From positions 1 to 15,765 of the forward strand of contig CAZNZN010000011.1 in assembly GCA_964577515.1 (NCBI GenBank): 15,765 nt of DNA. The letters are read 5' to 3'. Below are positions 1 to 6,259 of the stretch, piece by piece; position 1 is the stretch's first letter, and every line of letters begins with the position of its first letter. Origin of the DNA: UBA4124 sp964577515. Its GTDB lineage: Bacteria > Patescibacteriota > Minisyncoccia > Phycocordibacterales > UBA9973. The translations under genes and the position numbers were made by a program. The notes under the pieces were generated by a model that was not told the origin of the DNA, searched no databases, and worked only from the letters and a program-made list of their open reading frames with translations.

Positions 1-1
1 G

Positions 2-850
2 CGGTTTTTACTGCCTTTTCCTGTACGGTATACCGGGGACCAAACACCAACTATTGTCTGGTTTTGGGTTTCCTTGTGGTTTATCTTACCTATTCTCACC
101 TATCTTTTTGCAAGATACCGACGGTGGGATGCTGCTATCGCTGGAATGATACTCCAGCATGCGAAAAAGAAAAAAGAACGGCTGGAACAAAAGTTGCTTG
201 GATTACAGCAAGAACTGAAAGCGTCAAAGCTTTCGATCCGGAACGATTATTACAAACCGATTTCCGTTGATTTTACGAACACTCCGGATGCTCCGTTTGA
301 TTTTCTCCTGAAGCTTTCAGCTCCATTGGTGAAAGATCAACAGCAAAAACCCCTGCTTCCTATTGTGACTATCAATGGAGTGCAGGTAGCGGTGAAAGAA
401 TGTTCGGCTGATCCATCCTGTGTGCTCCTTTTTGCAAGGAAAGCAATTTGCTACGAAAAAAAGTTCCTGGATATTAAAATCGGTACCGAAGTGCTGATGG
501 AACCCAATCCTTTCTGGGTTGATGTGTTCTGCCAGGAGCGCATTTTATGGCAATGTCAGGGACATGGTGCGGAGCGTAAGATTATCTTACCTCCGCACTA
601 CTTTCCTCAGGCGCGGAAGGGGTTGTATATCCCCTGCACTGTAAAAGTGCACAAGGAAGAATACGGCACTTACTTTGGGGTCCTGGATGAGCTTGGTAAT
701 GATATTCTTATCCAGCTTAACAAAGACTTCGGGGAAAAGGATACGGTAAACAAAAAAGTGTTTCTTCATTTTGATATCGGGATTTCCCGGTATTCAATAT
801 GGATGCCAGCTCCTTCTTTGTTGACCGTTAACGGAGAGCTTGTTGCATAA
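2..850 (+). CDS. Hypothetical protein with one membrane helix, 5' end cut off by the window
   Basis: The frame is open from the left edge to the TAA at 848-850, giving 282 visible residues. I do not recognise the family. An in-frame TTG at 74 lies inside the hydrophobic stretch, so it is unlikely to be the real start. The visible N-terminal part has a strongly hydrophobic segment (about residues 17-38, rich in W, F, I and L), followed by RYRRW and then a charged helix with KKKK and repeated K/E/Q/L, which looks like a coiled coil. By the positive-inside rule the C-terminal side should be cytoplasmic. The remaining roughly 200 residues look soluble, with alternating beta-type hydrophobic patterns and several cysteines, but no motif I can name. 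A strong terminator follows, so this is the last gene of its transcript. The function is unknown. Confidence 0.75.
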   Translation, partial: RFLLPFPVRYTGDQTPTIVWFWVSLWFILPILTYLFARYRRWDAAIAGMILQHAKKKKERLEQKLLGLQQELKASKLSIRNDYYKPISVDFTNTPDAPFDFLLKLSAPLVKDQQQKPLLPIVTINGVQVAVKECSADPSCVLLFARKAICYEKKFLDIKIGTEVLMEPNPFWVDVFCQERILWQCQGHGAERKIILPPHYFPQARKGLYIPCTVKVHKEEYGTYFGVLDELGNDILIQLNKDFGEKDTVNKKVFLHFDIGISRYSIWMPAPSLLTVNGELVA

Positions 851-870
851 AACTTTTTCTGATGTTCTTT

Positions 871-900
871 TAAAACCCTCGTCTGAGGGTTTTATTTTTT
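871..900 (+). terminator. Rho-independent terminator after the first gene
   Basis: A 10-bp perfect stem (871-880 with 885-894) closes a 4-base loop and is followed by a run of T. It lies 20 bases after the stop of the left-edge gene and ends that transcript before the L,D-transpeptidase promoter. Confidence 0.85.
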
Positions 901-915
901 ATATATCAATACCCC

Positions 916-931
916 TGCTACACTATACCTA
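916..931 (+). promoter_or_regulatory. Extended -10 promoter placing the start of transcription at the ATG of the L,D-transpeptidase gene
   Basis: TG (916-917), one base, then TACACT (919-924) form an extended -10. Six bases (ATACCT) separate it from the ATG at 931, so the expected +1 falls on the A of the start codon. No Shine-Dalgarno sequence could fit in such a transcript. This suggests a leaderless mRNA; it is an inference from spacing only. Confidence 0.6.
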
Positions 932-1812
932 TGCGTAAAAATGGTCGAACACTCTTTTTCATACTGTTGTTGGTAGGGCTTTGTGTATGGTTTTACAACA
1001 AAAAGAGCACTGCTCATGCTCCTGAGACGATACCTTCTGTTGCCACTGCTTCTCCAGAGACACCTGCACCTGCTATCCCGGACCCTCTCCCTGTCTCTAC
1101 TCCTACGCTTGAGTACCAAGCACTAACACTTACTACCGATACTCCTGGAAAAGAAATCGTTACTGCTTTAGGGGGCTATGACAACCTTGCCGCGTTTCTT
1201 TCGTTGAACCGTGTTGATGATAAGCACCTACAAAAAGAAATGACTGTGGTGATTCCTAGTACTTTTGAAGACCCTTGGGCATTTACGGGGTTTCCGCGCT
1301 CTTTTCCTGCTCTCTCTACAATTCCTAAAATAATGCTCATTTCTCAGCGTACGCAAGAATTTGGTGCGTATGAGTACGGACAGCTTGTACGGTTTGGAGG
1401 GATTAGTACTGGGAAGAAGACAACACCAACAAAAAATGGTCTTTACCACACAAACTGGAAAGCAAAAGAAACAACAAGTACCGTCAATGATGAGTGGTTG
1501 CTAAAATGGAACTTCAATATTGATAATCTTGATGGTATCGGCATTCATGAGTATGAGCTTCCAGGGTATCCAGCAAGTCACTCTTGTATCAGACTTTCTG
1601 CTGCTGATGCAGAGTGGTTTTACAATTGGGCGGACCAATGGAAACTCTCTCGCGATGAGCAAACAGTACTTGCGCAGGGTACCCCTGTCGTTATTTTCGG
1701 TACATATGAGTTTGGAGTAAAAGCTCCATGGAAAAAACTTGCTGAAGATCCTACGATTCTCGCACTTACAGATGCTGAGATACAGACTATCACTACAGCT
1801 GTTGCTGATTAG
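931..1812 (+). CDS. L,D-transpeptidase (YkuD domain), membrane-anchored
   Basis: This 293-residue protein begins with a short basic end and a hydrophobic helix (about residues 7-22), a signal anchor that would place the rest outside the membrane. A Pro/Thr/Ala-rich linker follows (about 29-60). Residues about 61-110 form a small domain, possibly a peptidoglycan-binding module. The C-terminal YkuD-type domain runs from about 130 to 260. Its catalytic signature is visible: H206, then S216-H217-S218-C219 and R221, matching the family pattern in which Cys attacks the donor peptide; the usual Gly before Cys is Ser here. Such enzymes form 3-3 cross-links in peptidoglycan or attach proteins to it. 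The gene stands alone with its own promoter, and its 3' end overlaps that of convergent lexA by 4 bases. Confidence 0.88.
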   Translation: MRKNGRTLFFILLLVGLCVWFYNKKSTAHAPETIPSVATASPETPAPAIPDPLPVSTPTLEYQALTLTTDTPGKEIVTALGGYDNLAAFLSLNRVDDKHLQKEMTVVIPSTFEDPWAFTGFPRSFPALSTIPKIMLISQRTQEFGAYEYGQLVRFGGISTGKKTTPTKNGLYHTNWKAKETTSTVNDEWLLKWNFNIDNLDGIGIHEYELPGYPASHSCIRLSAADAEWFYNWADQWKLSRDEQTVLAQGTPVVIFGTYEFGVKAPWKKLAEDPTILALTDAEIQTITTAVAD

Positions 1813-2375
1813 TACTTTCGCACTACTCCTCGCACTACCCCAGTGATTTCGAGAGATTGTGTCGGATAAATGTTCTTGTATTTTTTATTTGCTGGTTCGA
1901 GATATATTTTCCCTGACTTTTCTTTCCGGAAGTATTTCATGGTATGTTCTCCGTCTACCATCGCAATCACAATATCTCCCTCTCGGGCATTTTGTGTCCG
2001 TTCGACTACCACCATGTCACCTGGTTCTATGTGCGCCTCTATCATGGAGTCCCCGTCTACTTCGAGAAGAAATGTTTCTGAACGCTTTTTTATAAGCATC
2101 GCATTGAGGTCTACGGTATCAGTAAGTGCGTCTACTGATGACGGCAAACCTGCTTTTACTAGTCCTCCCATAGGAACTTCGTTGAAGTATCCAGTAGGAA
2201 TAAGTCTTCCGATATGATCTTGCGCAACGACACCAGAATTGAGGAGTTTTTGTACTAATCGATACACAGCATTTTTTGATTTAAACCCAAAAAGACGCAT
2301 CATTTCCGAATAGCTCGGCATGCGTTTTTCTTGGTGGTAGAACTCGATCAGTTGTTGTGTTGTATCGTCAGGCAT
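1809..2375 (-). CDS. lexA: LexA-type SOS repressor with autocleavage domain
   Basis: This is a 188-residue LexA-family protein. The N-terminal region (1-60) looks like a winged helix-turn-helix (motif near residues 20-45, PSYSEMMRLFGFKSKNAVYRL), although it differs from textbook LexA. The C-terminal S24 peptidase domain has the expected scissile Ala75-Gly76, the nucleophile Ser110 in GDSM, and the general-base Lys147. Activated RecA would trigger self-cleavage and release of operators. The gene is the last of a three-gene minus-strand operon; its ATG is 5 bases after the stop of the 58-aa gene. A GAAC-N4-GTTC SOS box in the operon promoter implies autorepression. Its 3' end overlaps the L,D-transpeptidase gene by 4 bases. 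A different S24 repressor is possible, but the operator type supports LexA. Confidence 0.88.
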   Translation of the reverse strand: MPDDTTQQLIEFYHQEKRMPSYSEMMRLFGFKSKNAVYRLVQKLLNSGVVAQDHIGRLIPTGYFNEVPMGGLVKAGLPSSVDALTDTVDLNAMLIKKRSETFLLEVDGDSMIEAHIEPGDMVVVERTQNAREGDIVIAMVDGEHTMKYFRKEKSGKIYLEPANKKYKNIYPTQSLEITGVVRGVVRKY

Positions 2376-2380
2376 AAAGC

Positions 2381-2557
2381 TTAGGCAATCTTCATCATGA
2401 AGAACCGTTTGAGTATTCCTACTCGTTTCTGCGTAGCGCGATGATAATCACGAGTAGACATATACGCACTTAGTATATCGTGTTCTGTTGCTACACGTAT
2501 ATCCTGAAGGCGTGAGAGCTCTCTTTGAAGAAGGGATCGAAATTGCTGGCTTGGCAT
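2381..2557 (-). CDS. Small hypothetical protein (58 aa) in the lexA operon, related to its upstream neighbour
   Basis: I choose the ATG at 2557, one base after the stop of the upstream 65-aa gene (TAGTATG junction), because that is a typical translational-coupling arrangement. A longer reading from 2635 would overlap the neighbour by 77 bases. The product is basic and almost entirely helical, with no membrane segment or recognised motif. It resembles the 65-aa neighbour: both have M-x-x-Q-aromatic, a leucine/glutamate/arginine helix (residues about 5-17), and a basic stretch ending in a RFF motif (GILKRFF here, SIFGRFF in the neighbour). This suggests tandem duplication. The stop is 5 bases before lexA, so it should be co-transcribed and induced by DNA damage. 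Function unknown. Confidence 0.7.
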   Translation of the reverse strand: MPSQQFRSLLQRELSRLQDIRVATEHDILSAYMSTRDYHRATQKRVGILKRFFMMKIA

Positions 2558-2558
2558 A

Positions 2559-2756
2559 CTAGTAACTCGTCGCATGGCTAAAGAATCGGCCAAAGATACT
2601 CGTAGTCTTTTGCGTTCGGCGAAGCTTGCCAACAAGTTCTCGATGGTGCCGTGCCTCTACTACGTATGACTGACCTTTGAGTATCAAGAGATCAATCTTT
2701 TTGTTAAGTCGAGCAATCTCTTTCTCTAATACTTTTTGATATTGTGTTGCACTCAT
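2559..2756 (-). CDS. Small hypothetical protein (65 aa), first gene of the lexA operon
   Basis: The ATG at 2756 is chosen because a clear Shine-Dalgarno (GAGGAG, complement of 2761-2766) precedes it at normal spacing. A longer reading from 2807 would start inside the promoter. The protein starts MSATQYQKVLEKEIARL and is predicted to be one long amphipathic or coiled-coil helix followed by a basic, arginine-rich tail ending in FGRFF and a short Ser/His tail. There is no signal peptide or membrane helix. It is similar in layout to the 58-aa product downstream. Its place directly behind an SOS-box promoter implies DNA-damage control. Small SOS proteins beside lexA in Firmicutes (for example YneA) inhibit division, but those have a membrane segment and I see no homology here. 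Function unknown. Confidence 0.75.
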   Translation of the reverse strand: MSATQYQKVLEKEIARLNKKIDLLILKGQSYVVEARHHRELVGKLRRTQKTTSIFGRFFSHATSY

Positions 2757-2792
2757 GTATCTCCTCTTTATTGCTGATCTTCTAATAGTTTT

Positions 2793-2821
2793 AGTATAGG
2801 TGAACAATCGTTCACATGCAA
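2793..2821 (-). promoter_or_regulatory. Promoter of the lexA operon
   Basis: Read on the minus strand, TTGCAT (2821-2816) is a -35-like element and TATACT (2798-2793) a good -10, separated by exactly 17 bases. The predicted start of transcription is near 2786, about 30 bases before the ATG at 2756, which leaves room for the visible Shine-Dalgarno. The spacer is almost filled by the SOS box. Confidence 0.8.
2800..2815 (-). promoter_or_regulatory. SOS box (LexA operator), perfect palindrome GTGAAC-N4-GTTCAC
   Basis: Positions 2800-2815 read GTGAACAATCGTTCAC, with perfect 6-base arms around a 4-base centre. The core GAAC-N4-GTTC is the operator core known for Bacillus-type LexA (CGAAC-N4-GTTCG). 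It sits between -35 and -10 of the lexA operon promoter, where a bound repressor would block RNA polymerase. I found no second such core in the window by eye. Confidence 0.88.
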
Positions 2822-2861
2822 GAAAAAAGGTGTGGAAAACTCTAGAGCACTAAAAAACCCT

Positions 2862-4376
2862 TTAACTATTTCGTAGTTCTGTAATGAGATCTTCCAAATC
2901 TGCAGCTCTTTCTTTGATGTTTTGTCCTTTTAGAAGCCAGAAGGTTTTTTGGTGAAGGTCTTGGATAAATTCGTGATCGTGGGTCACCAGAAGAATAGTG
3001 CTAGTAGTTTTGTTGCACGCATCAAGTAGAATTTCCCATGTCACTTCGTCGAGATGGTTCGTTGGTTCGTCAAAGATGATAAAGTCTGGGTTAGCGCCAA
3101 AGACAAGTGCAAAACGTATTCGCATACGTTCTCCTCCGGAGAGATTTCTTGTCGCTACCTCCATTTTTTCTTTTGTAAATTTCATCATTCCGAGTATTGC
3201 ACGAGCCCTTTGATCAGGAACACGAAGTTCTTCGCACACAATGTCAAATGCCGTTTTGTTCGGATCAAATTCTGCGTGCTGGTCAAAGTAAGCAGTTGTT
3301 AATCCCTCAGCCCAAGACACACTCCCCTCTTTGGGCGTTAAACCTCCCATCAAGCATTTGAGAAAGGTAGATTTTCCTGATCCATTTCTACCAAGGAGCA
3401 CTATATGAGAACCTTTGCGTATATCTAGACTGATATTTTTTATAATGTACCCTTTTGATTCAGGATATCCAAAAGAAACTCCTTCTATTCCGCAGAGTAA
3501 CTTGCCGTGGTGCAGTGATGATGTTGAATTTTGAAGAGTAACTTTTGTTTTCGTATCTTCTGGGCGAGATTGTTCTTTGTGTTTTGTACGAAGTTCATCG
3601 AGTTCTTTTTTTGCTTTAAGGTATGCAGAAACTTCTTTCCCTCGGAATGCTTTTGCTTCTAATATGCCAATAGAAGCCTGCATTTGTCGTATTCTTTTTG
3701 ATTCACTATCGTAAGCTCTTTGCATTCCTTCAATACGAGAGAGTTTTGTATCGATATAATCTTGATACCCGCCATCTGAGATAAATGTTTTACCGCCGGC
3801 AACTTCTACCACCTTATCAGCAACACTGTCGATCATTGTCCGATCATGGGAAACAAAAATCACGCCTCCCCGGTATTCTTGTAGAAGCACCACCAGTTCT
3901 TTTCGACTCACAATATCAAGGTGATTTTCTGGTTCATCAAGAAGGAGAAAGTCAGGAGCAACAGCAATCCCACAACTAATAGCAAGGATTTTTTGTTGTC
4001 CACCAGAAAGCTCACTGCAGTATTTTTGAGCGTGTTTTTCGAGGTTGAAGCCGAGAATTTTTCCAAATTTGTATACTTTTTGTACGAGCGGTATACCAGC
4101 ATTTGTAGCGATATAGTCTTCTACCGTTTTTGCAAGGTTTTCTTTACTGTATTCTTGAGGTACATAGTGCGCTCTGATATGACCATTTTTTTCTACGGAG
4201 CCTTTTGTTGGTTCAAGGACACCAGCGATTATCTTGAGGATTGTTGATTTCCCAGCACCGTTTTCGCCGACAATACAAAATCTCTCCCCTTCTGCTATTT
4301 TAAGCGAGGCTCCATCGAGGATTGTTCTTTCTAAGAATGATTGGTATATATTTTTGAGTGTTATAGTTTTTGACAT
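2862..4376 (-). CDS. ABC-F family ATPase (ribosome-associated type)
   Basis: This 504-residue protein has two ABC ATPase domains and no membrane segments, the ABC-F layout. Domain 1: Walker A GENGAGKST at 37-45, signature LSGGQQ at 123-128, Walker B with DEPENHLD at 147-154 (Glu where the family usually has Thr). Domain 2: Walker A GRNGSGKST at 329-337, signature LSGGER at 412-417, Walker B with DEPTNHLD at 436-443. A charged helical linker lies between (about 205-275), shorter than in many Uup/EttA-type proteins. ABC-F proteins bind the ribosomal E site and help translation, or protect ribosomes from antibiotics; which applies here cannot be told from sequence alone. It has a predicted promoter at 4475-4503 and a leader of about 90 bases. 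No Shine-Dalgarno is visible at normal spacing. Confidence 0.88.
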   Translation of the reverse strand: MSKTITLKNIYQSFLERTILDGASLKIAEGERFCIVGENGAGKSTILKIIAGVLEPTKGSVEKNGHIRAHYVPQEYSKENLAKTVEDYIATNAGIPLVQKVYKFGKILGFNLEKHAQKYCSELSGGQQKILAISCGIAVAPDFLLLDEPENHLDIVSRKELVVLLQEYRGGVIFVSHDRTMIDSVADKVVEVAGGKTFISDGGYQDYIDTKLSRIEGMQRAYDSESKRIRQMQASIGILEAKAFRGKEVSAYLKAKKELDELRTKHKEQSRPEDTKTKVTLQNSTSSLHHGKLLCGIEGVSFGYPESKGYIIKNISLDIRKGSHIVLLGRNGSGKSTFLKCLMGGLTPKEGSVSWAEGLTTAYFDQHAEFDPNKTAFDIVCEELRVPDQRARAILGMMKFTKEKMEVATRNLSGGERMRIRFALVFGANPDFIIFDEPTNHLDEVTWEILLDACNKTTSTILLVTHDHEFIQDLHQKTFWLLKGQNIKERAADLEDLITELRNS

Positions 4377-4439
4377 AAAATTGCGAGGATTATTTCAATC
4401 CTTTCTAATCAATAAATAGTTGTATTTTTAACGCAATTT

Positions 4440-4468
4440 CATCGTCAGTGAGTCTGTAGAACTCAACC
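4440..4468 (-). other. Start of the predicted ABC-F mRNA leader, including the ATG of a possible 4-codon uORF
   Basis: From the predicted start near 4468 the minus-strand leader runs about 90 bases to the ABC-F ATG. It holds a tiny ORF, ATG at 4442 through TAA at 4428, encoding MKLR. It also has an 8-base complementarity between the uORF start region (4432-4439) and the bases just before the ABC-F ATG (4378-4385), plus a 5-bp hairpin at 4387-4401. This could be an attenuator, or chance in an AT-rich stretch. No Shine-Dalgarno precedes the uORF. Confidence 0.25.
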
Positions 4469-4471
4469 AAA

Positions 4472-4520
4472 AGCATCCTAACATTTTAGGTATTTTTTAT
4501 CAAAATTGTGTTAGGATGCT
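4472..4520. repeat. 12-bp perfect inverted repeat carrying two outward-facing -10 elements
   Basis: AGCATCCTAACA (4472-4483) and TGTTAGGATGCT (4509-4520) are exact reverse complements, 25 bases apart. Each arm contains TG-T-TAGGAT, an extended -10, facing outward. On the minus strand there is also TTGATA (4503-4498) exactly 17 bases upstream of the -10, giving a complete promoter for the ABC-F gene. On the plus strand the -10 ends 6 bases before the HAD ATG (4524), so that mRNA should start at the ATG. The repeat may be simply duplicated promoters or an operator. Confidence 0.75.
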
Positions 4521-4523
4521 AGT

Positions 4524-5156
4524 ATGAAAAAACTTATATTTTTTGATCTTGACGGAACCCTTTCACCAACCAATAGTTGGTATCTTTTCAACCTTGCTTT
4601 CGGTATGTCTGAAACTGAAGATCAGGTCATGTTTGATTGGTATAAGCGAGGGCTTCTCTCTTATGCAGAATGGGATGAGATGATTGTAAAAATTCTTCGA
4701 GAAAAAAATCTCTGTACAAAAGAAAAGGTAGAAACCTTCGCAGGTACTATCCTCCCTCGCCCTGAGACACAGGACTTAATAAATGCTTGTAAAGAAGCTG
4801 GATATACTACAATAATTGTTTCTGGAACGATGAAGCAAATAGCCGAAAGTTTTCGTGCTCGGCTCGGTATAGACCTTTCATATACTTGTTCAGAGATAGT
4901 GTTTCGTGATGATGAAAGTTTTGAGGATATTGCCAACGATAAAGATGAAGCTCCAGCAAAACTTAGTATCTTTGAACGCGTCTGTGCAGAACATGGTGTA
5001 GATCCTACAGAGACAATCATGGTAGGTGATGGCGGCAATGACCTTGAAATATTTAAACGCACTAAAAAAGCTATCCAAATTGGCAACTACGAACCGCTCA
5101 AAGAATTTGCTTGGAAGCACGTAGAGAGCTTGAGTGAAATAAAAGAATTTATTTAA
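4524..5156 (+). CDS. HAD-superfamily phosphatase, SerB-like (HAD-IB)
   Basis: This 210-residue protein has all four HAD motifs: motif I DLDGT with nucleophile D8 and acid/base D10; motif II VSGT with S100; motif III K146; motif IV GDGGND at 168-173 with D169 and D173 for Mg2+. The helical cap between residues about 15 and 75 and the order of motifs fit the phosphoserine phosphatase-like HAD-IB group. The substrate cannot be assigned: no serine biosynthesis genes are nearby, and relatives act on various small phosphomonoesters. The ATG at 4524 lies 6 bases after an extended -10, so the message is probably leaderless. Its 3' end overlaps the end of the convergent 175-aa gene by 4 bases. Confidence 0.85.
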   Translation: MKKLIFFDLDGTLSPTNSWYLFNLAFGMSETEDQVMFDWYKRGLLSYAEWDEMIVKILREKNLCTKEKVETFAGTILPRPETQDLINACKEAGYTTIIVSGTMKQIAESFRARLGIDLSYTCSEIVFRDDESFEDIANDKDEAPAKLSIFERVCAEHGVDPTETIMVGDGGNDLEIFKRTKKAIQIGNYEPLKEFAWKHVESLSEIKEFI

Positions 5157-5680
5157 TAATCTTCTAAGTAGTTCGGTTGCCCCCGCTTTTCTAATCCTTG
5201 CAGCAACTTAGAAAGCACTTGAGCGTTTTTCTTTTCACCTAGCAGCTTCACAGAATCTTCAAGAGTGTCTGTGTCTTTTTCAAAGTAAGCAATTGTTCCT
5301 TTTACGTAAATCCCCCATTCTTGCCGATAGTCTTCATCTACTTCTCCTTTCCCAAAAGCTTCTAGAGATTTTTTGAAATGCTGAAGGGATGTTGTTTGGT
5401 CTTTGTATTCACAAGCATAGTATTGCCCTACATGAAATTCACTGAAAGAAAGAAAATTATAGTATCTTTTTTGTATTGTTTCTTCTTGTTGCTCAATAAA
5501 AGAAATAATGTCAGGGTCTTCTAATAGTTTTAAGTTTTGTAAGCTATATTTTCTGTCTAATGTTGACTGATCTAATTCAACAAGTTTATTTCTAAAGTCT
5601 AAAAATGATAACTCTCTCGACAAAAGTTTTTGTTTTAAATTGAAATATATATCTTGTTGTGGATGGGACTCAAATTTCAT
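5153..5680 (-). CDS. Hypothetical helical, TPR-like protein (175 aa)
   Basis: I do not recognise a named family. The protein has no signal peptide or membrane helix and is predicted to be helical throughout. Residues about 78-110 and 118-150 form helix pairs with small and aromatic residues spaced as in tetratricopeptide repeats (GQYYACEYKD, then YVKGTIAYFEKD), so a TPR-like fold is plausible. The charged N-terminal 70 residues also look helical. The ATG at 5680 is 2 bases after the stop of the alpha/beta hydrolase gene, so it is the third gene of the lysS operon and probably translationally coupled. The end overlaps the convergent HAD gene by 4 bases, with no terminator visible. A protein-interaction role is the most that can be suggested. 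Confidence 0.7.
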   Translation of the reverse strand: MKFESHPQQDIYFNLKQKLLSRELSFLDFRNKLVELDQSTLDRKYSLQNLKLLEDPDIISFIEQQEETIQKRYYNFLSFSEFHVGQYYACEYKDQTTSLQHFKKSLEAFGKGEVDEDYRQEWGIYVKGTIAYFEKDTDTLEDSVKLLGEKKNAQVLSKLLQGLEKRGQPNYLEDY

Positions 5681-5682
5681 AT

Positions 5683-6252
5683 TTATTTCAAAATCTCTTC
5701 TAAAAGTTCAGGAAATGCTTCAGTACCTAGGTCACCAAGGGTGAAGTGACCCTTGTTATCAAATGTATGGTACGTAGCACCTGGCAAAGCCTCTCTGATC
5801 ATTTCCGCTGAACGCACACAGACCTCATCATCATCTGTAGAATAAAAGAGTATAAGATTTGTTCTCTGTGTAAGAGTTGGGTCTATGGTGAAGTCAAAAA
5901 AACCTGTTGTTAATTCTTTTGGCTCTGGATCTATCCATGGAGCAACAAGGATTATTTTCTTTGGGTGTAGCTCAGGATGCTCAGAAAAATATCGAAGCAA
6001 AAAACCTCCTCCACAGCTGTGTCCTACAAGGATAGTTTCTTTAGATATCTTCATTTGCTCAAATACTGCACAATGATCCTCATATATAGGATTGTATGGA
6101 TGAGGCATCTCCAGTGATTGCGAAAGTCGCTCATGTATCGCGAGCTTTTTCTGTATCCATGGGAACCAATGCTTGTTTGAAGAAGAAGGCTTCTCTTCTG
6201 AAAAGTATTCCTCTTTATCCGGCATACCATGAATTAAAACGACGTGGTTCAT
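5683..6252 (-). CDS. Small alpha/beta hydrolase (RBBP9/YdeN-like serine hydrolase)
   Basis: This is a 189-residue single-domain alpha/beta hydrolase. It opens with the strand-turn VVLIHGMPD (residues 4-12). The nucleophile elbow GHSCGG holds Ser79. The likely acid lies in the STDDD run (Asp140-142) after LILFY, and the catalytic His is His169 in NKGHFT. Size and layout match the RBBP9/YdeN (DUF1749-like) group, which includes esterases and serine hydrolases with poorly defined substrates. The final loop and the FPELLEEILK end are typical. The ATG is 7 bases after the lysS stop; AAAGGAA, overlapping the lysS stop, may be its ribosome binding site. It is therefore the middle gene of the lysS operon. 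The reaction class is fairly sure; the substrate is unknown. Confidence 0.82.
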   Translation of the reverse strand: MNHVVLIHGMPDKEEYFSEEKPSSSNKHWFPWIQKKLAIHERLSQSLEMPHPYNPIYEDHCAVFEQMKISKETILVGHSCGGGFLLRYFSEHPELHPKKIILVAPWIDPEPKELTTGFFDFTIDPTLTQRTNLILFYSTDDDEVCVRSAEMIREALPGATYHTFDNKGHFTLGDLGTEAFPELLEEILK

Positions 6253-6259
6253 AGCGTTT

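Noticed and set aside
74..850. TTG at 74 as the start of the first gene
   Set aside because: The frame is open to the window edge and the TTG falls inside the predicted membrane helix, so the gene most likely starts before the window.
2558..2635. Longer form of the 58-aa lexA-operon protein
   Set aside because: It would overlap the 65-aa gene by 77 bases, while the ATG at 2557 sits directly at that gene's stop codon.
2842..2854. CIRCE-like heat-shock element
   Set aside because: Only a short partial resemblance; the paired TTAGCACTC-N9-GAGTGCTAA is absent, and it is not near dnaJ.
3223..3235. GAAC-N5-GTTC as a second SOS box
   Set aside because: The spacer is 5 bases instead of 4 and it lies inside the ABC-F coding region.
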